Under the pieces are notes generated by a model. The model was given only the letters and a program-made list of their open reading frames with translations. It was not told where the DNA came from and ran no database searches. The translations under genes were made by a program, and so were the position numbers. Of a stretch of DNA of 12,837 nucleotides, positions 1 through 6,498 are shown one piece after another. Every line of letters starts with the position of its first letter. Positions within the stretch are counted from its first letter, which is position 1. Source of the stretch: Acidobacteriota bacterium (GTDB lineage: Bacteria > Acidobacteriota > Vicinamibacteria > Vicinamibacterales > JAKQTR01); assembly GCA_026393735.1 (NCBI GenBank), contig JAPKZP010000251.1:1-12837 (forward strand), read 5' to 3'.

Positions 1-1344
1 GCCCTTCTCTCACGCCTGCAGTTCGCGGTCACGATCGGCTTCCACTACATCTACCCGCCCCTGTCGATCGGCCTCGGGGTATTGCTCGTGGTGATGGAGG
101 GGATGTACCTCGCGACGAGGGCGCCGCTGTACCAGCAGATGGCGAAGTTCTTCGTCCGCATCTTCGGCCTGACGCTTGCCCTCGGCGTGGCCACGGGCAT
201 CGTCATGGAGTTCGAGTTCGGGACGAACTGGGCGGCGTACTCGCGGTTCGTGGGCGACGTCTTCGGCAGTGCGCTCGCGGCCGAAGGCATCTTCGCCTTC
301 TTCCTGGAGTCGGGGTTCCTCGCCCTGCTGCTCTTCGGCTGGGACAAGGTCGGCCCCCGGATGCACTTCGTGTCCGCCGTGCTCGTCTGCCTGGGCGCGC
401 ACTTCAGCGCGATCTGGATCGTGGTGGCCAACTCCTGGATGCAGACGCCGGCCGGGTATCACCTGGTGATGGATGCGGCCGGGCGGCCGCGCGCCGAGAT
501 CACCGACTTCCTGGCGCTGGTGTTCAACCCGTCGAGCGTCGATCGCCTGATTCACACGGTGCTCGGCGCGTGGTCCGCAGGCGCCTTCTTCGCCCTGTCG
601 GTCGCCGCCTACTACCTCCTGAAGCGGCGCCACGAGGCATTCGCCCGCGCCACGATGACGATCGCGCTGGGCCTGGCGGTCGCGGCCTCGACCGGATCGC
701 TCCTGACCGGGGACTGGTCCGCCAAGGGGGTCGCGAGGCACCAGCCCGAGAAATTCGCCGCGATGGAGGGGGTGATGGAGGCGTCGGCTCCGGCCGCCGT
801 GCACATCCTGGGCTGGGTGGACGAGGCGAACCGGCACGTGATCGGGATTGAGATCCCGGGTTTGCTGAGCTGGATGGTCACGGGCGATTTGGACACGCCC
901 ATCCCAGGTGTGAAGGCCTTTTCTGCCGACGACCTGCCGCCGCTGAACCTGACATTCCAGGCCTTTCACCTCATGGTGGCCACCGGCATGGCGCTCATCG
1001 GCCTGGCGCTGGCCGGTCTCGTCCTGCTGCCGCGTGGCCGGCTGTTCAGGACGCGGTGGCTGCTGTGGGCCTTCGTGTTCGGCGTGCTCGGGCCGCAGTT
1101 GGCCAACCAGCTCGGGTGGATGGCCGCCGAGGTGGGGCGCCAGCCGTGGATCGTGTACAAGCTGATGCGCACCGCCGACGGGCTGTCGCCCGCCGTGCAG
1201 GCTCCCGCGGTGCTGTTCTCCCTTGTGCTGTTCACCCTGATCTACGTGCTGCTGTTTGCGCTCTTCCTGTTCCTGCTCGATCAGAAGATCGCGCATGGGC
1301 CGCTCGACGACGACTTGCCGGCGGACGCGCGGCACCGGGCGTGA
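1..1344 (+). CDS. cydA: Cytochrome bd-type quinol oxidase subunit I (5'-truncated by window edge)
   Basis: Inner-membrane quinol oxidase subunit carrying hemes b558, b595 and d; it oxidises quinol and, with CydB, reduces oxygen to water. The reading frame is open from base 1 and starts ALLSRLQF, which aligns with the start of E. coli CydA with about four residues missing. Visible family residues are the heme b595 His (codon 15, in GFHYIYPP), a His in HTVLGAW that fits the heme b558 ligand, and Met at codon 325 (FHLMVATG) fitting the other b558 ligand. The quinol-loop pair is Lys at codon 251 and Glu at codon 256 (QPEKFAAMEG), and GRQPW lies at codons 379-383. The Lys-to-Met span is 74 residues against about 141 in E. 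coli, so this is the short Q-loop type, which includes cyanide-insensitive oxidases. The TGA at 1342-1344 is 10 nt before the cydB start, indicating one operon. Confidence 0.96.
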   Translation, partial: ALLSRLQFAVTIGFHYIYPPLSIGLGVLLVVMEGMYLATRAPLYQQMAKFFVRIFGLTLALGVATGIVMEFEFGTNWAAYSRFVGDVFGSALAAEGIFAFFLESGFLALLLFGWDKVGPRMHFVSAVLVCLGAHFSAIWIVVANSWMQTPAGYHLVMDAAGRPRAEITDFLALVFNPSSVDRLIHTVLGAWSAGAFFALSVAAYYLLKRRHEAFARATMTIALGLAVAASTGSLLTGDWSAKGVARHQPEKFAAMEGVMEASAPAAVHILGWVDEANRHVIGIEIPGLLSWMVTGDLDTPIPGVKAFSADDLPPLNLTFQAFHLMVATGMALIGLALAGLVLLPRGRLFRTRWLLWAFVFGVLGPQLANQLGWMAAEVGRQPWIVYKLMRTADGLSPAVQAPAVLFSLVLFTLIYVLLFALFLFLLDQKIAHGPLDDDLPADARHRA

Positions 1345-1354
1345 TGAGGGCCTG

Positions 1355-2374
1355 ATGCACATCGACCTCCCGACGACCTGGTTCCTGCTCGTTGGCGCGC
1401 TGCTCGGCGGCTACGCCGTGCTCGACGGGTTCGACCTCGGTGTGGGCATCCTCCACCTGTGGTCGCCGACCGACGAGCAGCGGCGCATCTTCCTGAACGC
1501 CATCGGTCCGGTCTGGGACGGGAACGAGGTCTGGCTGGTCACGGGCGGCGGCGCGCTCTTTGCGGCGTTCCCGATCGTGTACGCCACGGTATTCTCGGGC
1601 TTCTACATCCCGATGGTCCTGCTGCTGGTGGGCCTGATCTTCCGCGCCGTGGCCATCGAGTTCCGGAGCAAGCAGCCGGGCGCGCGCTGGCGGCGCGTCT
1701 GGGATCGCAGCTTCTCGATCGCGTCGATCGGATCGAGCCTGCTCATGGGCGTCGCCTTCGGCAACGTGATCTGGGGCATCCCCGTGGGCGCGGACGGAGA
1801 GTTCGCGGGTTCCGTGCTGACGCTGCTGAACCCCTACGCGCTGCTGACCGGGGTCACGACGGTGGCGCTCTTCGCCATGCACGGCGCCATCTACCTGGTT
1901 TTGAAGACCGACGGCGACGTCCAGCGTATGGTGAAGGGCTGGGTCAACCACGCGATCATCGTGTTCGTGATCGGCTACGCGACCACCACGATGGCCACGC
2001 TCATCTACCGGCCGGAGATGACGGCGCTCATCAAGGCGCACCCGGTGCTGTTCGTCCTGCCGGTGCTGACGATGCTCGCGATCGCCAACGTGCCGCGCTC
2101 GATGCACCACGACCGGCACGGGTGGGCGTTCGTCTCCTCCGCGGCGGCCGTCCTCGGCCTCTTCGCCCTGGTGGGAGTGGGGATGTTCCCGACCCTCGTG
2201 CGGGCGACGGACCCGGCCCTGAGCCTCACTGTCTACAACGCGGCTTCGTCGCCGGCCACCCTGTCGATCATGCTGGTCATCGCGCTCATCGGCATCCCCT
2301 TCGTGCTGGCCTACACGATCGGCATCTACTGGGTCTTTCGCGGCAAGGTAGGGCTCAACTCGATGTCCTACTGA
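1355..2374 (+). CDS. cydB: Cytochrome bd-type quinol oxidase subunit II
   Basis: Partner subunit of CydA, 339 residues, a usual length for the family. It is a multi-spanning inner-membrane protein. Family signatures are visible: GGYAVLDGFDLGVG at residues 18-31, GPVWDGNEVWLV at 51-62 and FRAVAIEFRSK at 96-106, followed by several long hydrophobic segments to the C-terminus. The ATG at 1355 is chosen because the protein begins MHIDLPTTWF, as CydB proteins do. The frame is open further upstream inside cydA, but that part is not CydB-like. A modest GAGGG (1346-1350) lies 4 nt before the start. No CydX-like small subunit gene was recognised after the TGA. The gene converges with the CIA30 gene on the other strand. 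Confidence 0.96.
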   Translation: MHIDLPTTWFLLVGALLGGYAVLDGFDLGVGILHLWSPTDEQRRIFLNAIGPVWDGNEVWLVTGGGALFAAFPIVYATVFSGFYIPMVLLLVGLIFRAVAIEFRSKQPGARWRRVWDRSFSIASIGSSLLMGVAFGNVIWGIPVGADGEFAGSVLTLLNPYALLTGVTTVALFAMHGAIYLVLKTDGDVQRMVKGWVNHAIIVFVIGYATTTMATLIYRPEMTALIKAHPVLFVLPVLTMLAIANVPRSMHHDRHGWAFVSSAAAVLGLFALVGVGMFPTLVRATDPALSLTVYNAASSPATLSIMLVIALIGIPFVLAYTIGIYWVFRGKVGLNSMSY

Positions 2375-2375
2375 C

Positions 2376-2401
2376 GCCGCCGCATTCTTGATTCCGGCGG
2401 C
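2376..2401. terminator. Short GC-rich hairpin just after cydB (weak terminator candidate)
   Basis: GCCGCCG (2376-2382) and CGGCGGC (2395-2401) form a perfect 7-bp stem around a 12-nt loop, beginning 2 nt after the cydB stop. There is no U-tract after it, so intrinsic termination is not well supported. It could stabilise the 3' end of the cydAB message or be chance in GC-rich DNA. Confidence 0.3.
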
Positions 2402-2470
2402 CAGCGGGACGAGGAGTCGACCGGTTCGGACTCATGTTGTGCATGCGGTTCACAGATGAATGGCAGGGTC

Positions 2471-2680
2471 ATGCGCAACGACAAGGCCATGCTCGTCGGG
2501 ATCGCGATGCTGACGATCGCCGCTTCGGCCGGACCAGCTCGGGCGCAGGCACAGGAGCCGCCGGGCCGCAAGCCCGACACCCTCCGTCTGTCGCACCCGG
2601 CACTGACCGCCTCGACCTGTCCGTGGGAGTCCGCGTGGTCTTCGCTCCTCGGCCGTATGTCGGCGCTTCCGAGCAGGTGA
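2471..2680 (+). CDS. Small putative secreted protein, possibly frameshifted
   Basis: Not a recognised family. The N-terminus reads as a good Sec signal peptide: charged MRNDK, a hydrophobic stretch MLVGIAMLTIAASAG, then ARA before QAQEPPG. ATG 2471 has AGGG 2 nt upstream; an in-frame ATG at 2456 is an alternative start. The frame ends at 2678-2680 after 69 residues. Its last third (Trp/Ser/Leu-rich) looks less protein-like than the +1-type frame from about 2608 to 2770, which starts DRLDLSVGVRVVFAPRPYVG, resembles beta-strand sequence and also has high GC3. The gene may therefore be frameshifted or decayed, since that second frame runs on into antisense of the CIA30 gene without a credible end. 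The signal peptide is the only solid observation. Confidence 0.3.
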   Translation: MRNDKAMLVGIAMLTIAASAGPARAQAQEPPGRKPDTLRLSHPALTASTCPWESAWSSLLGRMSALPSR

Positions 2681-2772
2681 TTCCCAGTGAACGTGCTGAC
2701 GGACGTGCTGGGCCGGACAGCGGGCAGGAGTTCAGGGTGCAGGCGGCGGGCACCGCGCTGGCCTCGAGCGCC

Positions 2773-3351
2773 TCAGCGGCCCGATTCACGCAGCACGTTG
2801 ATCCACGCCACTTCCAGCGCGAACGGGCCGGGTGTCTTCTCGGCCAGCAGGAAGCCGATCGACGTGACGCTGCGGGGATCCACCGGCCCCGCCCCCGGCA
2901 GGACCCGACCGAACGACGTCGCCTCGAACCGGTCCAGCCCGACAGCCACGTCGATCCACTCACCCGCGCGGGTCTTCACGGGCGCCCGGTACGAGAAGGC
3001 CATCATCCGCCCCGACGCGTAGAGGTTCAACTGGTACTCCCGCCCGTCGCCACGCACACGGGCCACGAGCGTATCGCCGGTCTGCAGTCCGAGTGTCCGG
3101 GGCCGGGATCGCACCGAGGCGAAGCCGCCGTTGTTCTCCAGCGAGAGGGTCCCGTAGAACTCCAGGGTCTGGCGTTCGGTGATCCTGAATCGGCCGTCGG
3201 ACACGCCGCCCATGACGCCGTCGTTGACGGTTTGCCACGCTGCGGCCGCGTCGGGCGACGCGAACGCGAACAGCGGGACTTGCGGGACCTGGGCCATCGA
3301 CGGCACTCCCATCAGAGCGACCAGCGCTGAGACCACCATCGCGCGAATCAT
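2773..3351 (-). CDS. Exported CIA30 (complex I intermediate-associated protein 30) family protein
   Basis: A 192-residue protein. Residues 1-20 are a signal peptide (MIRAMVVSALVALMG, cleavage near SMA/QV). The rest matches the CIA30/NDUFAF1 beta-sandwich family: WQTVNDGVMGGVSDGRF at about 39-55, LEFYGTLSLENNGGFASVRS at about 63-82, and GDGREYQLNLY at 101-111. The ATG at 3351 is preferred over an in-frame ATG at 3393 because a strong GAGGTG (3358-3363) sits 6 nt upstream and the signal peptide follows directly. In eukaryotes the family assists respiratory complex I assembly; bacterial members are mostly uncharacterised and may bind carbohydrate-like ligands. Export makes a matrix-type assembly role unlikely here. 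It converges with cydAB and lies downstream of the porin gene across a 228-bp gap. Family assignment is firm, function is not. Confidence 0.85.
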   Translation of the reverse strand: MIRAMVVSALVALMGVPSMAQVPQVPLFAFASPDAAAAWQTVNDGVMGGVSDGRFRITERQTLEFYGTLSLENNGGFASVRSRPRTLGLQTGDTLVARVRGDGREYQLNLYASGRMMAFSYRAPVKTRAGEWIDVAVGLDRFEATSFGRVLPGAGPVDPRSVTSIGFLLAEKTPGPFALEVAWINVLRESGR

Positions 3352-3579
3352 CCGGAACACCTCGTCAGGGGGACGCCGTGGACGTCCCGCCATAGTACTT
3401 CTGACGCCGCCGCGCCCCCATCCGGTTCATCGCGTGCGTGGTGCGCTGCCTCAGGAAGGGCCACCATGCCATCGTTGATATCGTTCAGGAGGAACGGCTG
3501 TGGCGCAGCTCATCGTCCGTATCGTGGCCCCGGGCAACGTGAAAGGCCTCCGACGAACCGGCGTGATCCTGCCGACCGC

Positions 3580-4449
3580 CTAGAATGTCTTGCCGACGGA
3601 CACCACGACGGTCGCCGTCCCGATCTCCTTGTTGCCGTTCGAGCCGCCCGTGTAATACCAGTCACGACTGGCGTCGGTATCCACGCAGGCGGCGCCGATC
3701 AGCCAGCCTTTCAGGTTGTACGTCACGCCCAGCTTCCAGTCGGTGTAGTCGAGCTCGCCGTAGTTCTTGACCTTCAGCGTGCCGACATGCGCGCCAATCG
3801 TGAGCTTCTCCCCAACCGGAACGTTCGCCGTCAGATCGAGGTAGTAGCTGTTCTTCGATCCTCCGCGATCCGGCAGCAGGGAACCGTCGTTCTTGTCTGA
3901 CCAGTAGCCTCCACTGACCTGGGTCGATCCAAGGCCGAAGTAGTCGCTGACGGCGTGGGAGTACTTGAGCGAGATCCACTTCCACGAACCCCCGACATAG
4001 ACGTCCTGGCTGTCGAAGCCCTGGCTTGCGTGGCCGGCGCTCTGGAACTCCGCGTTCGGGTAGTGGTAGTAGAGGTAGCCAATGTCGAAACCAAAACCCC
4101 CGAACGACCGCTTGTAACCCCCGTAGACATCCATTTCGATGCCAGAGCCGCCCGTGTAGAGCTGGCTCGCCACATTGGAGTTCCAGTTGCCAAGATAGAA
4201 CCCGCTCGCATGAGCGTAATCGAAGCCGACCTGCACGGCAGGCCCCTCGTACGTCTGCGAGATGCCACGGAAGCGGTAGTCGCTGACGAGTGTCACGCTC
4301 CCCGTCAGCGTGTGAGGCGACCGGGCGGAATCGGCGGGTGCCGGCGTCTGAGCGCTCGCGACCGGAGGGATGCACGCGGCGCCAGCAAGGGCGAGGCTGA
4401 GCAGGCTCGTTCGCACCCTATCGAATTCTCGAGCAGGGAAGAAGGACAT
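3580..4449 (-). CDS. TorF-family putative outer-membrane porin
   Basis: A 289-residue beta-barrel candidate. Residues 1-33 form a signal peptide (hydrophobic SLLSLALAGAACIPP, cleavage near ASA/QT). The mature part begins with the TorF family hallmark SDYRFRGISQ (56-65), followed by GFDYAHASGFYLGNWNSNV (75-93). Alternating aromatic strands such as FDIGYLYYHYPN (121-132) follow, and the chain ends on Phe (GKTF), the usual last residue of outer-membrane barrels. The ATG at 4449 is chosen over a GTG at 4455 because GAAGGA lies 8 nt upstream of the ATG and only about 2 nt from the GTG. That Shine-Dalgarno lies inside the last codons of amt, and the amt TGA (4454-4452) is just 2 nt from this ATG, so translation is probably coupled. 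The pairing suggests a route for ammonium or another nitrogen solute across the outer membrane; substrate is inferred only. Confidence 0.88.
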   Translation of the reverse strand: MSFFPAREFDRVRTSLLSLALAGAACIPPVASAQTPAPADSARSPHTLTGSVTLVSDYRFRGISQTYEGPAVQVGFDYAHASGFYLGNWNSNVASQLYTGGSGIEMDVYGGYKRSFGGFGFDIGYLYYHYPNAEFQSAGHASQGFDSQDVYVGGSWKWISLKYSHAVSDYFGLGSTQVSGGYWSDKNDGSLLPDRGGSKNSYYLDLTANVPVGEKLTIGAHVGTLKVKNYGELDYTDWKLGVTYNLKGWLIGAACVDTDASRDWYYTGGSNGNKEIGTATVVVSVGKTF

Positions 4450-4451
4450 GG

Positions 4452-5669
4452 TCACGTTCCTTCGTAGGCAGATTCGCCATGCAGAGCGTCATCCAGGCCG
4501 TGCTCCTCCTCACCCTCGGTCGTTTTGACCGTGGTGAACTTGTTGATGATAAAGAGCATGGCGAAGGTGAAGCCGAAGGCGTAGATGGAGGAGCCGACCA
4601 CCGTCAGCAACTGCTTCCAGAAGAAACCGGCGTTGCCCCGAAGGAGTCCGTCGGCGCCGGCGCTGTTGACGGCCGTGCTGGCCATGAGGCCGAGCAGCAC
4701 GACGCCGAGGGCGCCGCCGACGCCGTGCACGCCCCAGACATCCAGCGCGTCGTCCCACCGGAGCCGGTTCTTCAGGTTGACTGCGAAGTAGCAGACCACG
4801 CCCGCGACGATGCCGATGATCGCGGCCGAGGTCGGAGTGACGTACCCGGCGCAAGGGGTAATCGTGGCCAGTCCGGCGACCGCACCGGTCAGCAGGCCGA
4901 CGAACTTCGGCTTCCGCTCGAAGATCCAGGCCAGAAGCATCCACACCGGGCCGGCGAACGACGCGGCGATGTCGGTATTGAGGAAGGCGACTCCGGTGAC
5001 GGCGTCGACCTTCAGCTGACTCCCCGCGTTGAAACCGTACCAGCCGAACCAGAGCAATCCGGTGCCAAGCGCCACCAGCGGAATGCTGTGCGGGACGCTG
5101 TCCCCGACCCTTCGTCGGCCCACGTACAGCACCGACGCCAGGGCCGCCATTCCGGCGATGTTGTGCACGACAATCCCGCCGGCGAAGTCGAGCACGCCCC
5201 ACTTCGCCAGCAGGCCATTGCCCCAGACCATGTGCGCGAACGGGAAATACACCAGCGTGAGCCAGGCGACCAGGAACAGCAGATACGCGCCGAACCGAAC
5301 GCGGTTGGCGAACGCGCCAGTGATGAGGGCCGGCGTGATGATGGCGAACATCATCTGATACGCCATGAACACGAACTCCGGGATGTTGCCGCTGCCGAAG
5401 GGCGAAGGGGTCGTCAGCGTCACTCCGGCCAGAAACGCCTTGTCCAGGTTTCCGATGATGCCGCCCTCGCCTCCGCTGAAGCAGAGGGAGTATCCGTACG
5501 CCCACCAGATGATCGTGGTGACGCCCATGGACACGAAACTCTGAATCATGATGCTCAAGACGTTCTTGCGCCCGACCAGGCCGCCGTAGAAGAACGCCAA
5601 CCCTGGCGTCATGAGCATCACCAGGCTGGTCGCCACCAGCATGAAGCCGGTATTGCCGGTATCGAACAT
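4452..5669 (-). CDS. amt: Ammonium transporter, Amt/MEP/Rh family
   Basis: Inner-membrane ammonium channel/transporter of 405 residues, a typical size. Residues expected from E. coli AmtB are all in place: Phe-gate F108 and F213, W149 of the external ammonium site, D161 (LDFAGG) and the pore twin histidines H169 (VVHNIAG) and H315 (GVHGVGG). Eleven or so hydrophobic segments run to about residue 378, followed by a charged cytoplasmic tail (TTEGEEEHGLDD). ATG 5669 is preferred over an in-frame ATG at 5711 because GGAGG lies 6-7 nt upstream and the shorter N-terminus (MFDTGNTGFMLV) begins directly at the first membrane segment. No cleavable signal peptide is evident, unlike E. coli AmtB. A P-II gene (glnK), the usual neighbour, is absent. 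It is followed by the porin gene 2 nt downstream and preceded by a two-component regulator. Confidence 0.96.
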   Translation of the reverse strand: MFDTGNTGFMLVATSLVMLMTPGLAFFYGGLVGRKNVLSIMIQSFVSMGVTTIIWWAYGYSLCFSGGEGGIIGNLDKAFLAGVTLTTPSPFGSGNIPEFVFMAYQMMFAIITPALITGAFANRVRFGAYLLFLVAWLTLVYFPFAHMVWGNGLLAKWGVLDFAGGIVVHNIAGMAALASVLYVGRRRVGDSVPHSIPLVALGTGLLWFGWYGFNAGSQLKVDAVTGVAFLNTDIAASFAGPVWMLLAWIFERKPKFVGLLTGAVAGLATITPCAGYVTPTSAAIIGIVAGVVCYFAVNLKNRLRWDDALDVWGVHGVGGALGVVLLGLMASTAVNSAGADGLLRGNAGFFWKQLLTVVGSSIYAFGFTFAMLFIINKFTTVKTTEGEEEHGLDDALHGESAYEGT

Positions 5670-5762
5670 CCGGAACCTCCCCCATTTCGCGGATCCGCCG
5701 TCACGGCGCATCGCACCGGCTGCATCGTACGCAGGCGGGCGCCACGGGGGAATCAGGGCCTC

Positions 5763-5793
5763 CCTGAGAACACGCCGCGCGATGCCTGAGAAC
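5763..5793. promoter_or_regulatory. Direct repeat CCTGAGAAC x2 upstream of amt (possible regulator site)
   Basis: CCTGAGAAC occurs at 5763-5771 and again, identical, at 5785-5793, so the copies start 22 bp apart, about two turns of the helix. On the amt strand it reads GTTCTCAGG twice, 94-124 nt before the amt start. The second copy also joins a small inverted repeat GAAC-GG-GTTC (5790-5799). Same-face spacing is what a dimeric activator would need. The response regulator encoded immediately upstream is a natural candidate, but this is inference from position only. Confidence 0.35.
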
Positions 5794-5831
5794 GGGTTCC
5801 GACAAAATGGCCCGGGCGACCGCCTCCCGGC

Positions 5832-6482
5832 CTATTCGAGGTGGGTGAGTCCCTCGCGAATGGCGTACTTGGTCAACTCGGCGATACTGCGGATGTCGAG
5901 CTTGTCCATCGTGTTCTTCCGGTGCGTCTCGACGGTCTTGACGCTGACGCCGAGCGCGCCGGCGATGTCCTTCGCGCTGCGCCCCTCGGCGAGCATCTGC
6001 AGCACCTCCCGCTCGCGGGCGCTGAGCACCGAGAACGCCGAGTCCGGACGATCGCCGGTCAACGCCAGATAGTCCCGCACGATCCGGTCTCCGAGCGACC
6101 CCGACAGGTAGATCTGACGCCTGGAGACGGTGCGGATCGCTTCGCGCAGTTCGCCGATGTCGCAGTCCTTGGGGATGTAGCCGAGTGCGCCCGCCCGAAG
6201 AGCCTCGACAACAAAACGGTGGTCGACGTGCATCGAGAGCATGAGGACGGCGACGTCAGGATGGTCGACGCCAAGACGCCGAGTTGCCTCGAGGCCATTG
6301 AGACCCGGCATGGACACGTCCATGAGCACCACGTCCGGCCGGCATGCACCGACCTGGGTCAACACGGCCTGGCCGTCAGCCGCCACCCCCACGACTTCCA
6401 CGTCAGCCTGCTGTTCGAGCAGCGTCCGGAGCCCGTCACGAAAGAGACGATGGTCGTCCGCCAGGAGCACCCGAATCCTCAC
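5832..6482 (-). CDS. NarL/FixJ-family response regulator
   Basis: A 216-residue two-component response regulator. The N-terminal receiver domain shows the acidic pair D9-D10 (LADDH), phospho-acceptor D55 (VVLMDVSMPG), S83 and K105 (YIPKD). A linker leads to a LuxR-type helix-turn-helix at about 153-214 (LSAREREVLQMLAEG, then KDIAGALGVSVKTVETHR), which binds DNA as a dimer when phosphorylated. The start is GTG at 6482, giving the standard MRIRVLLADDH beginning; only a weak purine stretch (GAGAAAG) precedes it. It lies 16 nt after the kinase stop, so the two are an operon and probable cognate partners. The gene ends 162 bp before amt on the same strand, which makes the amt-porin pair a plausible target. 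Confidence 0.95.
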   Translation of the reverse strand: MRIRVLLADDHRLFRDGLRTLLEQQADVEVVGVAADGQAVLTQVGACRPDVVLMDVSMPGLNGLEATRRLGVDHPDVAVLMLSMHVDHRFVVEALRAGALGYIPKDCDIGELREAIRTVSRRQIYLSGSLGDRIVRDYLALTGDRPDSAFSVLSAREREVLQMLAEGRSAKDIAGALGVSVKTVETHRKNTMDKLDIRSIAELTKYAIREGLTHLE

Positions 6483-6498
6483 GGCGTCACACTTTCTC

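Larger units (their letters stand above)
2375..2772. other. Convergent intergenic stretch between cydB and the CIA30 gene
   Basis: About 400 bp separate two convergent genes. The region contains a weak hairpin right after cydB, the small signal-peptide ORF at 2471-2680 and an overlapping open frame to about 2770. I see no tRNA, transposon ends or clear U-tract terminator here. The sequence remains GC-rich with coding-like third-position bias from about 2471, which suggests a small or decayed gene rather than pure spacer. Confidence 0.4.

Noticed and set aside
10..1362. Long open frame opposite cydA, and similar long antisense frames opposite amt, the kinase and the Asp-box gene
   Set aside because: They are Arg/Gly/His/Gln-rich with no domain sense and mirror real genes; high GC content creates such open frames.
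3370..3388. GGGACG/CGTCCC 6-bp hairpin upstream of the CIA30 gene
   Set aside because: Short stem in GC-rich DNA, no U-tract, and no feature of a riboswitch or attenuator around it.
2371..3413. 13-bp repeat CTGACGCCGCCGC at 2371-2383 and 3401-3413
   Set aside because: Low-complexity GCC repeat in GC-rich DNA, flanking sequences do not match, and one copy includes the cydB stop; most likely chance.
5718..5745. TGGC...TGC on the amt strand as a sigma-54 promoter
   Set aside because: The spacing between the GG and GC elements is one base short of the required geometry and the flanks match poorly.
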